Positions 35,161-42,040 of a stretch of DNA of 55,409 nt are shown piece after piece. How positions within the stretch are numbered: position 1 is the first letter of the stretch; every line of letters begins with the position of its first letter. This stretch comes from Actinoplanes auranticolor. GTDB taxonomy: Bacteria; Actinomycetota; Actinomycetes; Mycobacteriales; Micromonosporaceae. The DNA is taken from the NCBI RefSeq assembly GCF_018332655.1, contig NZ_BOQL01000009.1, forward strand, positions 1 to 55,409, written 5' to 3'. The notes under the pieces are model-generated. The model searched no databases, was not told the DNA's origin, and was given only the letters and a program-made list of their open reading frames with translations. A program made the position numbers and the translations under genes.

Positions 35161-35186
35161 GGCGCCCCCGCTCCGGCGGGGGCGCC
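35161..35186. terminator. Hairpin terminator with UNCG-type loop
   Basis: An 11-bp perfect G/C stem (GGCGCCCCCGC and its complement) closes a TCCG tetraloop (C-UCCG-G, an extra-stable UNCG class) and is followed by ACTTTGT. It is 8 bp after the glycosidase stop and 18 bp before the channel gene. Confidence 0.85.
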
Positions 35187-35204
35187 ACTTTGTACTGTCA
35201 GCGG

Positions 35205-36047
35205 ATGTCCCAGGTGACCCGCTGGTGCGCCCGGATCACCGGTTCGCGCCTGTTCGAAGTCCTGATCATCATCGTCATCGGCGCCAACGCGATCGTGCTG
35301 GGCCTGGAGACGTACCCTGATCTGGGCCATGCCGGTCCTCTGCTGCACGGGCTGGAATGGTCCTTCCGCCTGCTCTTCGTGGCCGAGATAACGGTCCGGA
35401 TCCTGGCCTACGGCAGCCGGCCGCAGGACTTCTTCCGCAACGGCTGGAACGTCTTCGACTTCGTCGTGACGCTGGCCGTCTTCATCCCCGTGCTGCACGG
35501 CGACACGACCGCCCTGCGGATCATCCGGATCGCGCGGGTGCTGCGGCTGGTGCGGTTCTCCCCCGGCCTGCGGACCATCGTCTCGGCGCTGGTGCGCAGC
35601 CTGCCGGGCGTGGGCGCTTTTCTCGCGCTGGCGCTGGTCACCCTCTACGTGTACGGCATGGCGGGCTGGCTGATCTTCAAGGATCACTACCCCGAGGAGT
35701 ACGGCACGATCGGCCGCGCGGTGCTGACCCTGTTCGTGCTGCTGTCCCAGGAGAACCTGCCGCAGCTCATCGAGCAGGGCCTGGCCGTCTCGGCCTGGAC
35801 CCTCGTCTACTACGTCAGCTACATCCTGATCACGGTGAACCTGCTGGTGAACATCCTTATCGCGGTCATCGTGAACTCGATGGAGGAGGTCCGCCGGCTG
35901 GAGATGACCGAGGGCCTGGCGCCGGACTTCGACGCCGACGGCGACGGCGAGCCGGACGAGCTGGACCGGCTGGCGATCAGCCAGCGCCTGGACGATCTCC
36001 GGGCGGTGATCGCGGAGCTCGAACGGGATCTGCGCGTCCGCGACTGA
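35205..36047 (+). CDS. Voltage-gated-type cation channel (single-domain, NavBac-like)
   Basis: A 280-residue six-helix ion channel subunit (S1 about 16-36, S2 50-68, S3 82-97, S4 102-120, S5 134-158, S6 203-226). S4 carries Arg at 105, 108, 111, 114 and 117, a full voltage-sensor ladder. The pore loop is LFVLLSQENLPQLI, with filter S181-Q-E183-N-L-P rather than the TLESW of NaChBac. After S6 comes D241-F-D-A-D-G-D-G-E-P-D-E252, which fits a 12-residue EF-hand calcium loop, then a coiled coil (254-277) for tetramer assembly. The ATG at 35205 was chosen after the terminator. Confidence 0.85.
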   Translation: MSQVTRWCARITGSRLFEVLIIIVIGANAIVLGLETYPDLGHAGPLLHGLEWSFRLLFVAEITVRILAYGSRPQDFFRNGWNVFDFVVTLAVFIPVLHGDTTALRIIRIARVLRLVRFSPGLRTIVSALVRSLPGVGAFLALALVTLYVYGMAGWLIFKDHYPEEYGTIGRAVLTLFVLLSQENLPQLIEQGLAVSAWTLVYYVSYILITVNLLVNILIAVIVNSMEEVRRLEMTEGLAPDFDADGDGEPDELDRLAISQRLDDLRAVIAELERDLRVRD

Positions 36048-36104
36048 ACCCGTGATTTCTGCCGGTAGCCGGGTCTATCGTCGTCAGCGAGCTGAGGAGG
36101 AGTC

Positions 36105-36479
36105 ATGGACAAAGTCGTCCACTTCGAGGTGCCGTTCGACGACGCCGACCGGGCCCACACCTTCTACCGCGAGGCCTTCGGCTGGCAGCTGGCGAGCATG
36201 CCGGGCATGGGCTACACGATGGTGACCACGACCGCGACGGACGAGTCCGGACGGCCGGGTGAGCCCGGCGGCATCAACGGCGGCATGCTCGCCCGGCAGG
36301 GCCCGATCACCGGCCCGGTCATCACGATCGGCGTCGACGACCTGGACGACGCCCTGGCCCGGATCGAGGAGCTCGGTGGCACGGTGGCGATCGGCCGCCA
36401 GCCCGTCGGGGACATGGGCTTCTCGGCCTACGTCCACGACTCCGAGGGCAACCTGATCGGCCTCTGGCAGAACGCCTGA
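36105..36479 (+). CDS. VOC / glyoxalase-fold family protein
   Basis: A 124-residue protein with two beta-alpha-beta-beta-beta modules: VVHFEVPFDDADRAHTFYREAFGWQL, then ITIGVDDLDDALARIEELGG and FSAYVHDSEGNLIGLWQ. The metal positions are H6, probably E near the end of module 1, and the C-terminal H/E set. Substrate unknown. AGGAGG sits 5 nt ahead of the ATG. Confidence 0.88.
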   Translation: MDKVVHFEVPFDDADRAHTFYREAFGWQLASMPGMGYTMVTTTATDESGRPGEPGGINGGMLARQGPITGPVITIGVDDLDDALARIEELGGTVAIGRQPVGDMGFSAYVHDSEGNLIGLWQNA

Positions 36480-36485
36480 GACCGC

Positions 36486-36962
36486 TCAGCCCGCCAGGCC
36501 GGCCGCCCACCGCAGGACCCGGTCCACGTCCGCACGGGTCCAGCCGACCGCCGAGTCGACCGGCACCAGCAGCGTGGGTGCCGACCGCCCGGCGGCCCAG
36601 CGGCGGCCCGCCTCGGTGTGGTTGTCGTCGATCCAGGCGGCCGGGCGGTCACCCACCGCCTCGGCCACCGCCGGCACTTTCGCCTCCGGCGGGAACGGCA
36701 GCGGCGGGAACGGCACCACCGGCAGCGCGGCGACGCCCAGCTTGGCGCCGAAGAGAAGGTTGGCGTCCTCGCCCCAGGCACTCGCCCAGCGCAGATCACC
36801 GGCGGCGGCCAGCTCGGTGATCCACGCGGCGTGGTCCGGGCAGTAACGCTCGGGGCCCTCACCGGGATAGAACTCGTGCTCGAGATATCCGTCGGGGCAG
36901 GAGGACGCGGCGAAGGGGTTCAGCACCCCGTCGAGATCCAGCAGCAGAACGGGTCGGCTCAC
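36486..36962 (-). CDS. HAD-like protein (HAD_SAK family type)
   Basis: A 158-residue protein opening with the HAD motif I LLLDLDGVLNP, where the two Asp are the catalytic pair. It continues with YCPDHAAWITELAAAGDLRWASAWGEDAN (motif II region) and ends with AAWIDDNHTEAGRRWAAGR (motif IV Asp pair). This arrangement resembles the HAD domain associated with 'Swiss Army knife' RNA-repair proteins, but here it stands alone and its substrate is unknown. The GTG at 36962 is directly ahead of the fold. Confidence 0.78.
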   Translation of the reverse strand: MSRPVLLLDLDGVLNPFAASSCPDGYLEHEFYPGEGPERYCPDHAAWITELAAAGDLRWASAWGEDANLLFGAKLGVAALPVVPFPPLPFPPEAKVPAVAEAVGDRPAAWIDDNHTEAGRRWAAGRSAPTLLVPVDSAVGWTRADVDRVLRWAAGLAG

Positions 36963-36998
36963 CGTGCCATCTAAACCCGGCGGGCTTACCGTCTCACC

Positions 36999-37799
36999 AT
37001 GCGGGTCATGACCTGGAACGTATGGTGGCGCTTCGGCGGCAACTGGCGGGAGCGGGCCGCCGGGATCAGGATCACTCTCGAGACGTACCAGCCGGACGTG
37101 GTCGGGCTGGTGGAGACCTGGTCGGCCGACGGCACGACGCAGCCCGACGTGCTGGCCGGACACCTCGGCATGCACGCGGCCTTCGCGCCGACCTCACTGC
37201 CACCGGCGCCGGACCCGGTCGAGGAGCCCGGTCAGCTCGGTGCCACTGTCGGGCTGGGTCTGCTGAGCCGCTGGCCGATCCTGCGCACCGAGGTCCGCGA
37301 GCTGCCGCACACCGAGCGCCCCGGACCGCCCCCGACGGCTCTGATCGGCACGCTGGACCATCCCCGGGGCAACCTGCACGTCATCGTCACGTGCCGGGAG
37401 TGGGAGCCGCAGTACGCCGCCGACCGGGCCGCGCAGACGATGGCGCTGGCCGAGCTGGTGACGGATCCGGCGTTCGACGGGCCCCTGCCGGTGCTGCTGA
37501 TCGGAGATCTCAACGCGCCACCGGACGAGCCGGAACTGGCGCCGTTGCGGGCGGTCACTGTGGACACGTGGGAGGCCGGCGGGGGCGATCCGGGGGCGAC
37601 CACTCTGGACTCGCTGCTGCCGTACGCGCCACTGGAGGCGACCACGCTGATCGACCGCCGGATCGACCACGTGCTGGTGCGCCCGGGACGCCCGGACGCC
37701 ACCGTGACTGTGCGGGGCGCTTTCATTGCGGGTGACCGCCCGATCCACGGCCTCTACCCGTCCGACCACTACGCCATCGGCGCCGACCTGGACCCGTGA
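36999..37799 (+). CDS. Endonuclease/exonuclease/phosphatase family protein
   Basis: A 266-residue EEP-fold protein. Motifs are MTWNVWW (Asn), VVGLVETW (metal Glu), LLIGDLNAPPDEPE (Asp/Asn), RRIDHVLV (Asp-His pair) and the C-terminal GLYPSDHYAIGADL (catalytic His). Members cut DNA or RNA or hydrolyse phosphodiesters and phosphoinositides; the target cannot be assigned. No signal peptide, so it is cytoplasmic. A 14-bp hairpin lies 90 bp downstream. Confidence 0.88.
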   Translation: MRVMTWNVWWRFGGNWRERAAGIRITLETYQPDVVGLVETWSADGTTQPDVLAGHLGMHAAFAPTSLPPAPDPVEEPGQLGATVGLGLLSRWPILRTEVRELPHTERPGPPPTALIGTLDHPRGNLHVIVTCREWEPQYAADRAAQTMALAELVTDPAFDGPLPVLLIGDLNAPPDEPELAPLRAVTVDTWEAGGGDPGATTLDSLLPYAPLEATTLIDRRIDHVLVRPGRPDATVTVRGAFIAGDRPIHGLYPSDHYAIGADLDP

Positions 37800-38110
37800 C
37801 GCGAAGCCGAGCCGGGCTGAGCCGAGCCGTGGCCGAGGGCCGGTTGCCGGTTGCCGGCCGGATGGCTGTTTGCCGGCGGGAGGTGGAGGCCCCTGCGCGC
37901 CACAGGCTCGGTGGCACCGTGGCGCGCAGGGGAATTCTGCGGGCCGAGAGAGCGATTTCCCGGCCGCCTTGATTGTTGCCGTGGTGTTGCGGCCCGTCAA
38001 TATGCTGATGGTTCCGGAACCGTCACGGATGGGAATTCGACAGGGCGATATTGACATGGCCCGACCGCGCCGCAGAGACTGGGTTGCCTCTTTTCGGAAT
38101 GGAGTTCTTT
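37800..38110. other. 311-bp intergenic region
   Basis: It holds no gene. Contents in order: a terminator-like hairpin (37890-37932), a GTCAATATG element followed by the palindrome GGTTCCGGAACC (37996-38021, repeated upstream of lacI), and a TTGACA -35-like box at 38051-38056 ahead of the DUF305-like gene. Confidence 0.6.
37890..37932. terminator. Hairpin terminator
   Basis: A 14-bp perfect stem (CCCCTGCGCGCCAC at 37890-37903 with its complement at 37919-37932) and a 15-nt loop, downstream of the EEP-family gene. Confidence 0.7.
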
Positions 38111-38701
38111 GTGAGCATCGCGCTGCGGGCTGTAGCGGGCGGCTGCCTGATGGCCCTGCTGCTCGGCGCCGGCGCTTGCGACTCCGGGGCGTCTCCGGCG
38201 GCTCCCCCGGCCGTCTCCAGTTCGAAGGCTCCCGGCAGTTCCGGCTTCTTCGGGGGCACCGATCTGGCCTGGGTCGAGATCACCATCGCGATGAACGAGG
38301 AGCTTCTGCCGCTGCTCGCCCTCGCTCCCACGCACGCCTCGGATCCCGGCCTGCGGGCCCTCGCGGCCGAGGTCAGGGCCACTCATGAGCAGGAGCTCGG
38401 CACCCTGCGGAGCCTGCACGACGAGGCCGGGCTGCCCGCGGAGAATCCCCACAAGGGCATGCCGATGCCCGGCATGGTGACCCCGGAGCAGGTCGCCGAG
38501 GCCGCGGCCGCCCGGGGTGCCGCCTTCGACAAGCTGCTCGCCCAGCACCTCAGGGCGCATCTCGAGCAGGGCGTCAAGCTCGCCGAGAGCGAGGAGAAAG
38601 CCGGCCTCGAGCCGCGGACCAAGGATCTCGCCGCCCGGGTGGTCACCGGCCGCCGCCAATTTCTCGCCGAGCTGCCCGCGCCGAAATCCAGCGGGAAATA
38701 A
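38111..38701 (+). CDS. DUF305-like secreted lipoprotein lacking the usual His pairs
   Basis: A 196-residue protein. The signal peptide ends in a lipobox (LGAGAC), so it is probably membrane-anchored. The body is a ferritin-like helical bundle resembling DUF305: TDLAWVEITIAMNEELLPLLALA, then PGLRALAAEVRATHEQELGTLRS, then GAAFDKLLAQHLRAHLEQGVKLAESE. The HH motif that marks the family (M-x-x-H-H) is missing in the first half and reduced to a single His in the second, so metal binding may be lost. The GTG at 38111 was chosen because GGAG sits 6 nt upstream; an ATG at 38099 is possible. Confidence 0.75.
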   Translation: MSIALRAVAGGCLMALLLGAGACDSGASPAAPPAVSSSKAPGSSGFFGGTDLAWVEITIAMNEELLPLLALAPTHASDPGLRALAAEVRATHEQELGTLRSLHDEAGLPAENPHKGMPMPGMVTPEQVAEAAAARGAAFDKLLAQHLRAHLEQGVKLAESEEKAGLEPRTKDLAARVVTGRRQFLAELPAPKSSGK

Positions 38702-38716
38702 CTGTTATTCCGGTGC

Positions 38717-38764
38717 CGCGAAATGGTCCGGGCGCCCGACCGGCGGCACCCGGACCATTTCGCG
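38717..38764. terminator. Bidirectional hairpin terminator
   Basis: A 16-bp perfect stem (CGCGAAATGGTCCGGG at 38717-38732 with its complement at 38749-38764) and a 16-nt loop, between the convergent DUF305-like and DUF1996 genes. Confidence 0.88.
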
Positions 38765-38770
38765 TTACTG

Positions 38771-40171
38771 TTACGGCAGGACGTAGTTTGCGTTCAGCGC
38801 CGCGCCCCGCTCGGGCTTGTACTGGTCGAAGCCGCGCGGGTCGCACTGCAGCCCGCCGTTGATGCAGTGGGTCACCAGCGCGTTCAGCGTGCGTACGTCC
38901 CAGGCGTTGTAGAAGTCGTAGTGGAACGAGTACGCCCGCCCGCTCGACAGCCGCACGTTCGCCAGGTTCCCGCTCACCGGGAACGCCATCTTGAACTCGA
39001 CCATCGGGACCGCCACCGGGTGGCTGGCCGGGCACACGCCGACCGTCGGGTACGCCATGTGGCTCTTGTGGTCCGGCGTGTCCAGGTGGATGCCGTCCCA
39101 GCAGCTCGGCGCCTGGTACCGGATGTTCAGCTGGGTGCCCGCCGGGCAGGTCCCCGGGAAGTCCCAGTTGCGGACGCTGTCGCCGCACTCCCAGCCCTCG
39201 ACCGCGCCGGGCGAGTTCCTGAACTCGTCGAGGGTCGCCGACGGGCTGCCGACCACGTACCGCAAGCCCGGGGGTGACGGGCGCACGCTGCGGTAGTCGA
39301 GCACGCCGCTCTTGTAGTAGATGACCTGGCGGCCCACCGGCTGGACGGCCGTGTCGCCGTTGAGCAGCGTCGGCATCCAGTACGCGGTCTTGTCGCCCGG
39401 CGTGATGCAGGACGTGCCACCGGCGTTGAGGCTGGCCAGAGTCGTCGCCGCGTTCGTGGTGGTGTTGCCCATGAACGTGTGCGAGTGCGAGGCGCCCGGC
39501 ATGCCGGGGAAGACGATCGGGTCGTCCGGCAGGTTGGAGCGGCTCACCGAGCAGTTCGCCTGGAACTCGTGGTGGGTCGTGGGCGGGTTGGTCGCCGGTG
39601 GCGTCGCCGTCGACGGGGTCACGCCGGTGACCGGCGGATCGGCCAGGACGTAGCCGCCGCCGGCCGGGGGCGTGCTGCCGCTGGTGCCGTACACCTTGAA
39701 CTCGAGCAGCGAGTAGCCGTAGCCGGTGCCGCGCTGGGTGCCGTACATGCGCACGTACCGGCCGCTGCCGTTGACCGTCAGGGTCTGGCTGCCGCCGGCA
39801 GCCGTCGTGGTGCCGTAGACGGTGGTCCAGGCGTTGCCGTCCGGCGAGGTCTGGATCTGGTACGCCTTCGCGTACGCGGCCTCCCACTCCAGCACGACCC
39901 GGGTGATCGTGGCGGTGCTGCCGAGGTCGACGCGCAACCACTGCGGATCGGCCCACTGGCTGCCCCACCGGGTGTCCGTACGACCGTCGACCGCGGCCGC
40001 CGCCGGCGACTCTCCATTCTCGAGCGACGAGGCGAGCGCCGGTCTGCCCTGCGACAGCAGGGTGTCGGCGGCATGCGCCGACTGCACTCCGGCCACCAGC
40101 AGCGATCCGGCGACGGTGGCGACGGCCAGCGGCGCGATGAGCCGGCTGAGCCGGCTTCTTGCTGATCTCAT
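38771..40171 (-). CDS. Secreted discoidin-DUF1996 protein
   Basis: A 466-residue secreted protein. The signal peptide is cleaved near SAHA-AD (about 34). Residues about 36-165 are an F5/8-type discoidin domain, closely related in sequence to those of the large glycosidase (ADPQWLRVDLGSTATITRVVLEWEAAYAKAYQIQTS). A Pro/Thr linker leads to a DUF1996 domain (about 200-466) with the family signatures PGASHSHTFMGN and a series of Cys, ending in HYDFYNAWDVRTLNALVTHC. DUF1996 is best known from fungal secreted proteins of unclear activity. GGAGA precedes the ATG by 5 nt. Its promoter is overlapped by a LacI-type operator. Confidence 0.88.
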   Translation of the reverse strand: MRSARSRLSRLIAPLAVATVAGSLLVAGVQSAHAADTLLSQGRPALASSLENGESPAAAAVDGRTDTRWGSQWADPQWLRVDLGSTATITRVVLEWEAAYAKAYQIQTSPDGNAWTTVYGTTTAAGGSQTLTVNGSGRYVRMYGTQRGTGYGYSLLEFKVYGTSGSTPPAGGGYVLADPPVTGVTPSTATPPATNPPTTHHEFQANCSVSRSNLPDDPIVFPGMPGASHSHTFMGNTTTNAATTLASLNAGGTSCITPGDKTAYWMPTLLNGDTAVQPVGRQVIYYKSGVLDYRSVRPSPPGLRYVVGSPSATLDEFRNSPGAVEGWECGDSVRNWDFPGTCPAGTQLNIRYQAPSCWDGIHLDTPDHKSHMAYPTVGVCPASHPVAVPMVEFKMAFPVSGNLANVRLSSGRAYSFHYDFYNAWDVRTLNALVTHCINGGLQCDPRGFDQYKPERGAALNANYVLP

Positions 40172-40238
40172 GAGTTCTCCACGGGGTGAGGACGGATGGC
40201 ACCACAGCCGGACGTGCGGGGATCGGCCGGGATGACTT

Positions 40239-40252
40239 GGAGAGCGCTTTCC
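40239..40252. promoter_or_regulatory. LacI-type operator of the DUF1996 gene
   Basis: GGAGAGCGCTTTCC, identical to 31533-31546. On the minus strand it begins 3 bp after the -10 box of the DUF1996 promoter, so a bound repressor would cover the start site. Confidence 0.85.
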
Positions 40253-40255
40253 GAA

Positions 40256-40284
40256 GTGTTACGCCGAGGTTGCGTGTACGTCAA
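40256..40284 (-). promoter_or_regulatory. Promoter of the DUF1996 gene
   Basis: On the minus strand: -35 TTGACG (40279-40284), an exact 17-bp spacer, -10 TAACAC (40256-40261). The same -35/spacer/-10 style (TTGACA-N17-CAACAC) precedes the glycosidase gene. Confidence 0.75.
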
Positions 40285-40341
40285 TATGCCCCGGTGGTTC
40301 CGGAACCCGGCGGCCCTCGCACGGGTCTGGAAGGGCAGGTC

Positions 40342-40355
40342 GGAGAGCGCTCTCC
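40342..40355. promoter_or_regulatory. LacI-type operator and lacI promoter region
   Basis: GGAGAGCGCTCTCC is a perfect palindrome. A -10-like TATAAA sits at 40365-40370, so the operator covers the -35 region of the lacI promoter. This indicates autoregulation. Confidence 0.83.
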
Positions 40356-40400
40356 AGGATGTGCTATAAAAACGGGTATGCGGACCCGGAGCAGCACCTC

Positions 40401-41459
40401 ATGACCGCCGGCACCCGGCGGTTGCCCGTCGGCGAGCGGTTGCCGACGCTGGAGGACGTGGCCCGGGTCGCCGGCGTCTCCCGGGCCACGGTCTCCCGGG
40501 TGATCAACGGCATCCGCAACGTCGACCCGCAGCTGCACGAGATGGTGTGGAACGCGGTCGGCCAGACCGGCTACGTGCCCAACCGGCTGGCCCGGTCCCT
40601 GGTCACCCGCCGCACCGGCACGGTGGCCCTGGTCGTCTCCGACTCCGAGTCGCACGACGACGACCCGTTCATGGGCCGGTTCTTCGCCGACCCGTACTTC
40701 GGCCGGGTCGTCGGCGGGCTGATGAGCGTGCTGCGCGCGGCCGGCATCCAGCTCGCGCTGCAGATCGTCGGCACCGAGGAGCAGCGCACCCGGCTGGTCG
40801 GCGACCTGCGCCACGGCCAGGCCGACGGCGTCATCGTGCTGTCGCTGCCCGGCCACGACCCGCTGCCCCGCATGCTCACCGACGCCGGCGTGCCCGCCGT
40901 GATGATCGGCCGCCCGGCCGACCCGGTGCCGATCAACTACGTGGACCTGGCCAACGACACCGGCGCATCGCTGGCCGCCGACCACCTCGTCGGCCGCGGC
41001 TGCCAGCTGGTGGCGATGATCTCCGGCCCGGTCGACGTGCCGGCCAGCAACGACCGGATCACCGGCTTCCGCCGCTCGATGGCCCGGCACGGGCACGCCT
41101 GGGTGCCGCTGGTCTCGGGCAACTTCACCCAGGACAGCGGCGAGCAGGCGATGCGCGCCCTGCTGGCCGAGCACCCGGCGGTGGACGGCGTCTTCGTGGC
41201 CAACGACCTGATGGCCCTGGGTGCCCTGCTGGCTCTGCGCGACGCCGGCCGCCACGTCCCGGACGACGTGGCGATGGTCGGCTTCGACGACAGCAGCGCG
41301 GCGGTGGCGGCCAGCCCGGCGCTGACCACGGTGCGGCACCCGCTGGAGGACATGGCCGCGGAGAGCGCCCGTCTGCTGATGGCCCGCATCGAGGACCCCA
41401 CCATGCGCATCTCGTCGGTGATCTACGAACCGACCCTGGTGCTGCGCCAGTCAGCCTGA
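40401..41459 (+). CDS. LacI-family transcriptional regulator of the glycan locus
   Basis: A 352-residue protein. The N-terminal HTH and hinge helix read TLEDVARVAGVSRATVSRVINGIRNV. The periplasmic-binding-protein-like effector domain follows, with HDPLPRMLTDAGVPAVMIGRPAD and the C-terminal MVGFDDSSAAVAASPALTTVRHPLEDMAAESARLL. The ATG at 40401 was chosen (GGAG upstream); an ATG at 40359 would add 14 residues, but the -10 box lies inside that stretch. It should bind the GGAGAGCGCTYTCC sites at its own promoter, at the DUF1996 gene and at the glycosidase gene. The effector is probably an oligosaccharide from the degraded glycan. Confidence 0.92.
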   Translation: MTAGTRRLPVGERLPTLEDVARVAGVSRATVSRVINGIRNVDPQLHEMVWNAVGQTGYVPNRLARSLVTRRTGTVALVVSDSESHDDDPFMGRFFADPYFGRVVGGLMSVLRAAGIQLALQIVGTEEQRTRLVGDLRHGQADGVIVLSLPGHDPLPRMLTDAGVPAVMIGRPADPVPINYVDLANDTGASLAADHLVGRGCQLVAMISGPVDVPASNDRITGFRRSMARHGHAWVPLVSGNFTQDSGEQAMRALLAEHPAVDGVFVANDLMALGALLALRDAGRHVPDDVAMVGFDDSSAAVAASPALTTVRHPLEDMAAESARLLMARIEDPTMRISSVIYEPTLVLRQSA

Positions 41460-41587
41460 CCAGGTGCGGCGGGACGCGCCCACCGCCACAGATTCAGGGG
41501 TACGGCGGCCAGGGCTGGCCGGAGGTGACGGCAGATCGTCATCGTCCGGAACTCACGTCGCGGCGTCCTGCGGGAAGGGCCTGACAG

Positions 41588-41845
41588 TCAAGTGTCAAGA
41601 AGGATCTGGCGGATCCGCTCCCGGCTGTACCCGGTGGCCGCCACGATGTCCACCTGGCGCATCCCCGCCCGGTCAGCGGCGCGGATCTCCTCGGCCAGGT
41701 CGGCGCGCGCCTGGTCCACCTTCTCCCGAGCCTCCCGGATGATCTGGGCCGCCCGCTCCTGGGCACGAGGTATCCCGGCCTCCGCCGTACGGAGCTTTCG
41801 GACCGCCGCCTCAAGAGTCACGAGTGCATCGTCCCTGGTCGGCAT
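41588..41845 (-). CDS. Small coiled-coil/helix-turn-helix protein
   Basis: An 85-residue protein. Residues 5-55 form an alpha-helical, charged coiled coil (LEAAVRKLRTAEAGIPRAQERAAQIIREAREKV). The C-terminus is an HTH resembling sigma region 4 (MRQVDIVAATGYSRERIRQILL). The ATG at 41845 has no Shine-Dalgarno sequence and follows a TATACC box by 12 nt, so the transcript may be leaderless. Three GTAGGCCAAM repeats lie directly upstream, so it probably binds its own promoter. I recognise the type but know of no established function. Confidence 0.72.
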   Translation of the reverse strand: MPTRDDALVTLEAAVRKLRTAEAGIPRAQERAAQIIREAREKVDQARADLAEEIRAADRAGMRQVDIVAATGYSRERIRQILLDT

Positions 41846-41904
41846 GTAGGCCAACCGGTATATCCATCGAGTAGGCCAAACACATTCCTTGCCGTTTGGC
41901 CTAC
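41846..41904. promoter_or_regulatory. Iteron-like operator repeats GTAGGCCAA(A/C)
   Basis: GTAGGCCAAC at 41846-41855 abuts the start codon of the small HTH gene. GTAGGCCAAAC at 41871-41881 and its exact inverse GTTTGGCCTAC at 41894-41904 make an 11-12-11 dyad. The repeats flank both the minus-strand start and a plus-strand promoter-like box (TTGCCG, 17 bp, TTTAAT; 41889-41917). Confidence 0.8.
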
Positions 41905-41982
41905 TGCGGGGTTTAATAGTTGGCATGCGGCAGACAGGTGAGCGGTCCGCCGGCCGAGCTGGTCAGCCGTACGGCACAGAGT

Positions 41983-42010
41983 GGCCCCGCACGAATCAAC
42001 GTGCGGGGCC
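41983..42010. terminator. Hairpin terminator
   Basis: An 11-bp perfect stem (GGCCCCGCACG and complement) with a 6-nt loop AATCAA. It is 30 bp after the stop of the antiporter gene and probably terminates it; it could also end a plus-strand transcript from the 41889-41917 promoter. Confidence 0.82.
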
Positions 42011-42040
42011 TCGTCGTTCCTCAACCGATGCCAGGCCCGG

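Noticed and set aside
31694..35188. Long open frame on the minus strand opposite the multidomain glycosidase
   Set aside because: Composition is low-complexity Val/Gly/Arg, and the plus strand has signal peptide, discoidin and hydrolase motifs plus promoter and operator.
36999..37799. Calling the EEP-family protein a specific enzyme such as exonuclease III or sphingomyelinase
   Set aside because: Only the general fold motifs are visible; substrate-determining loops do not match a named enzyme that I can recognise.
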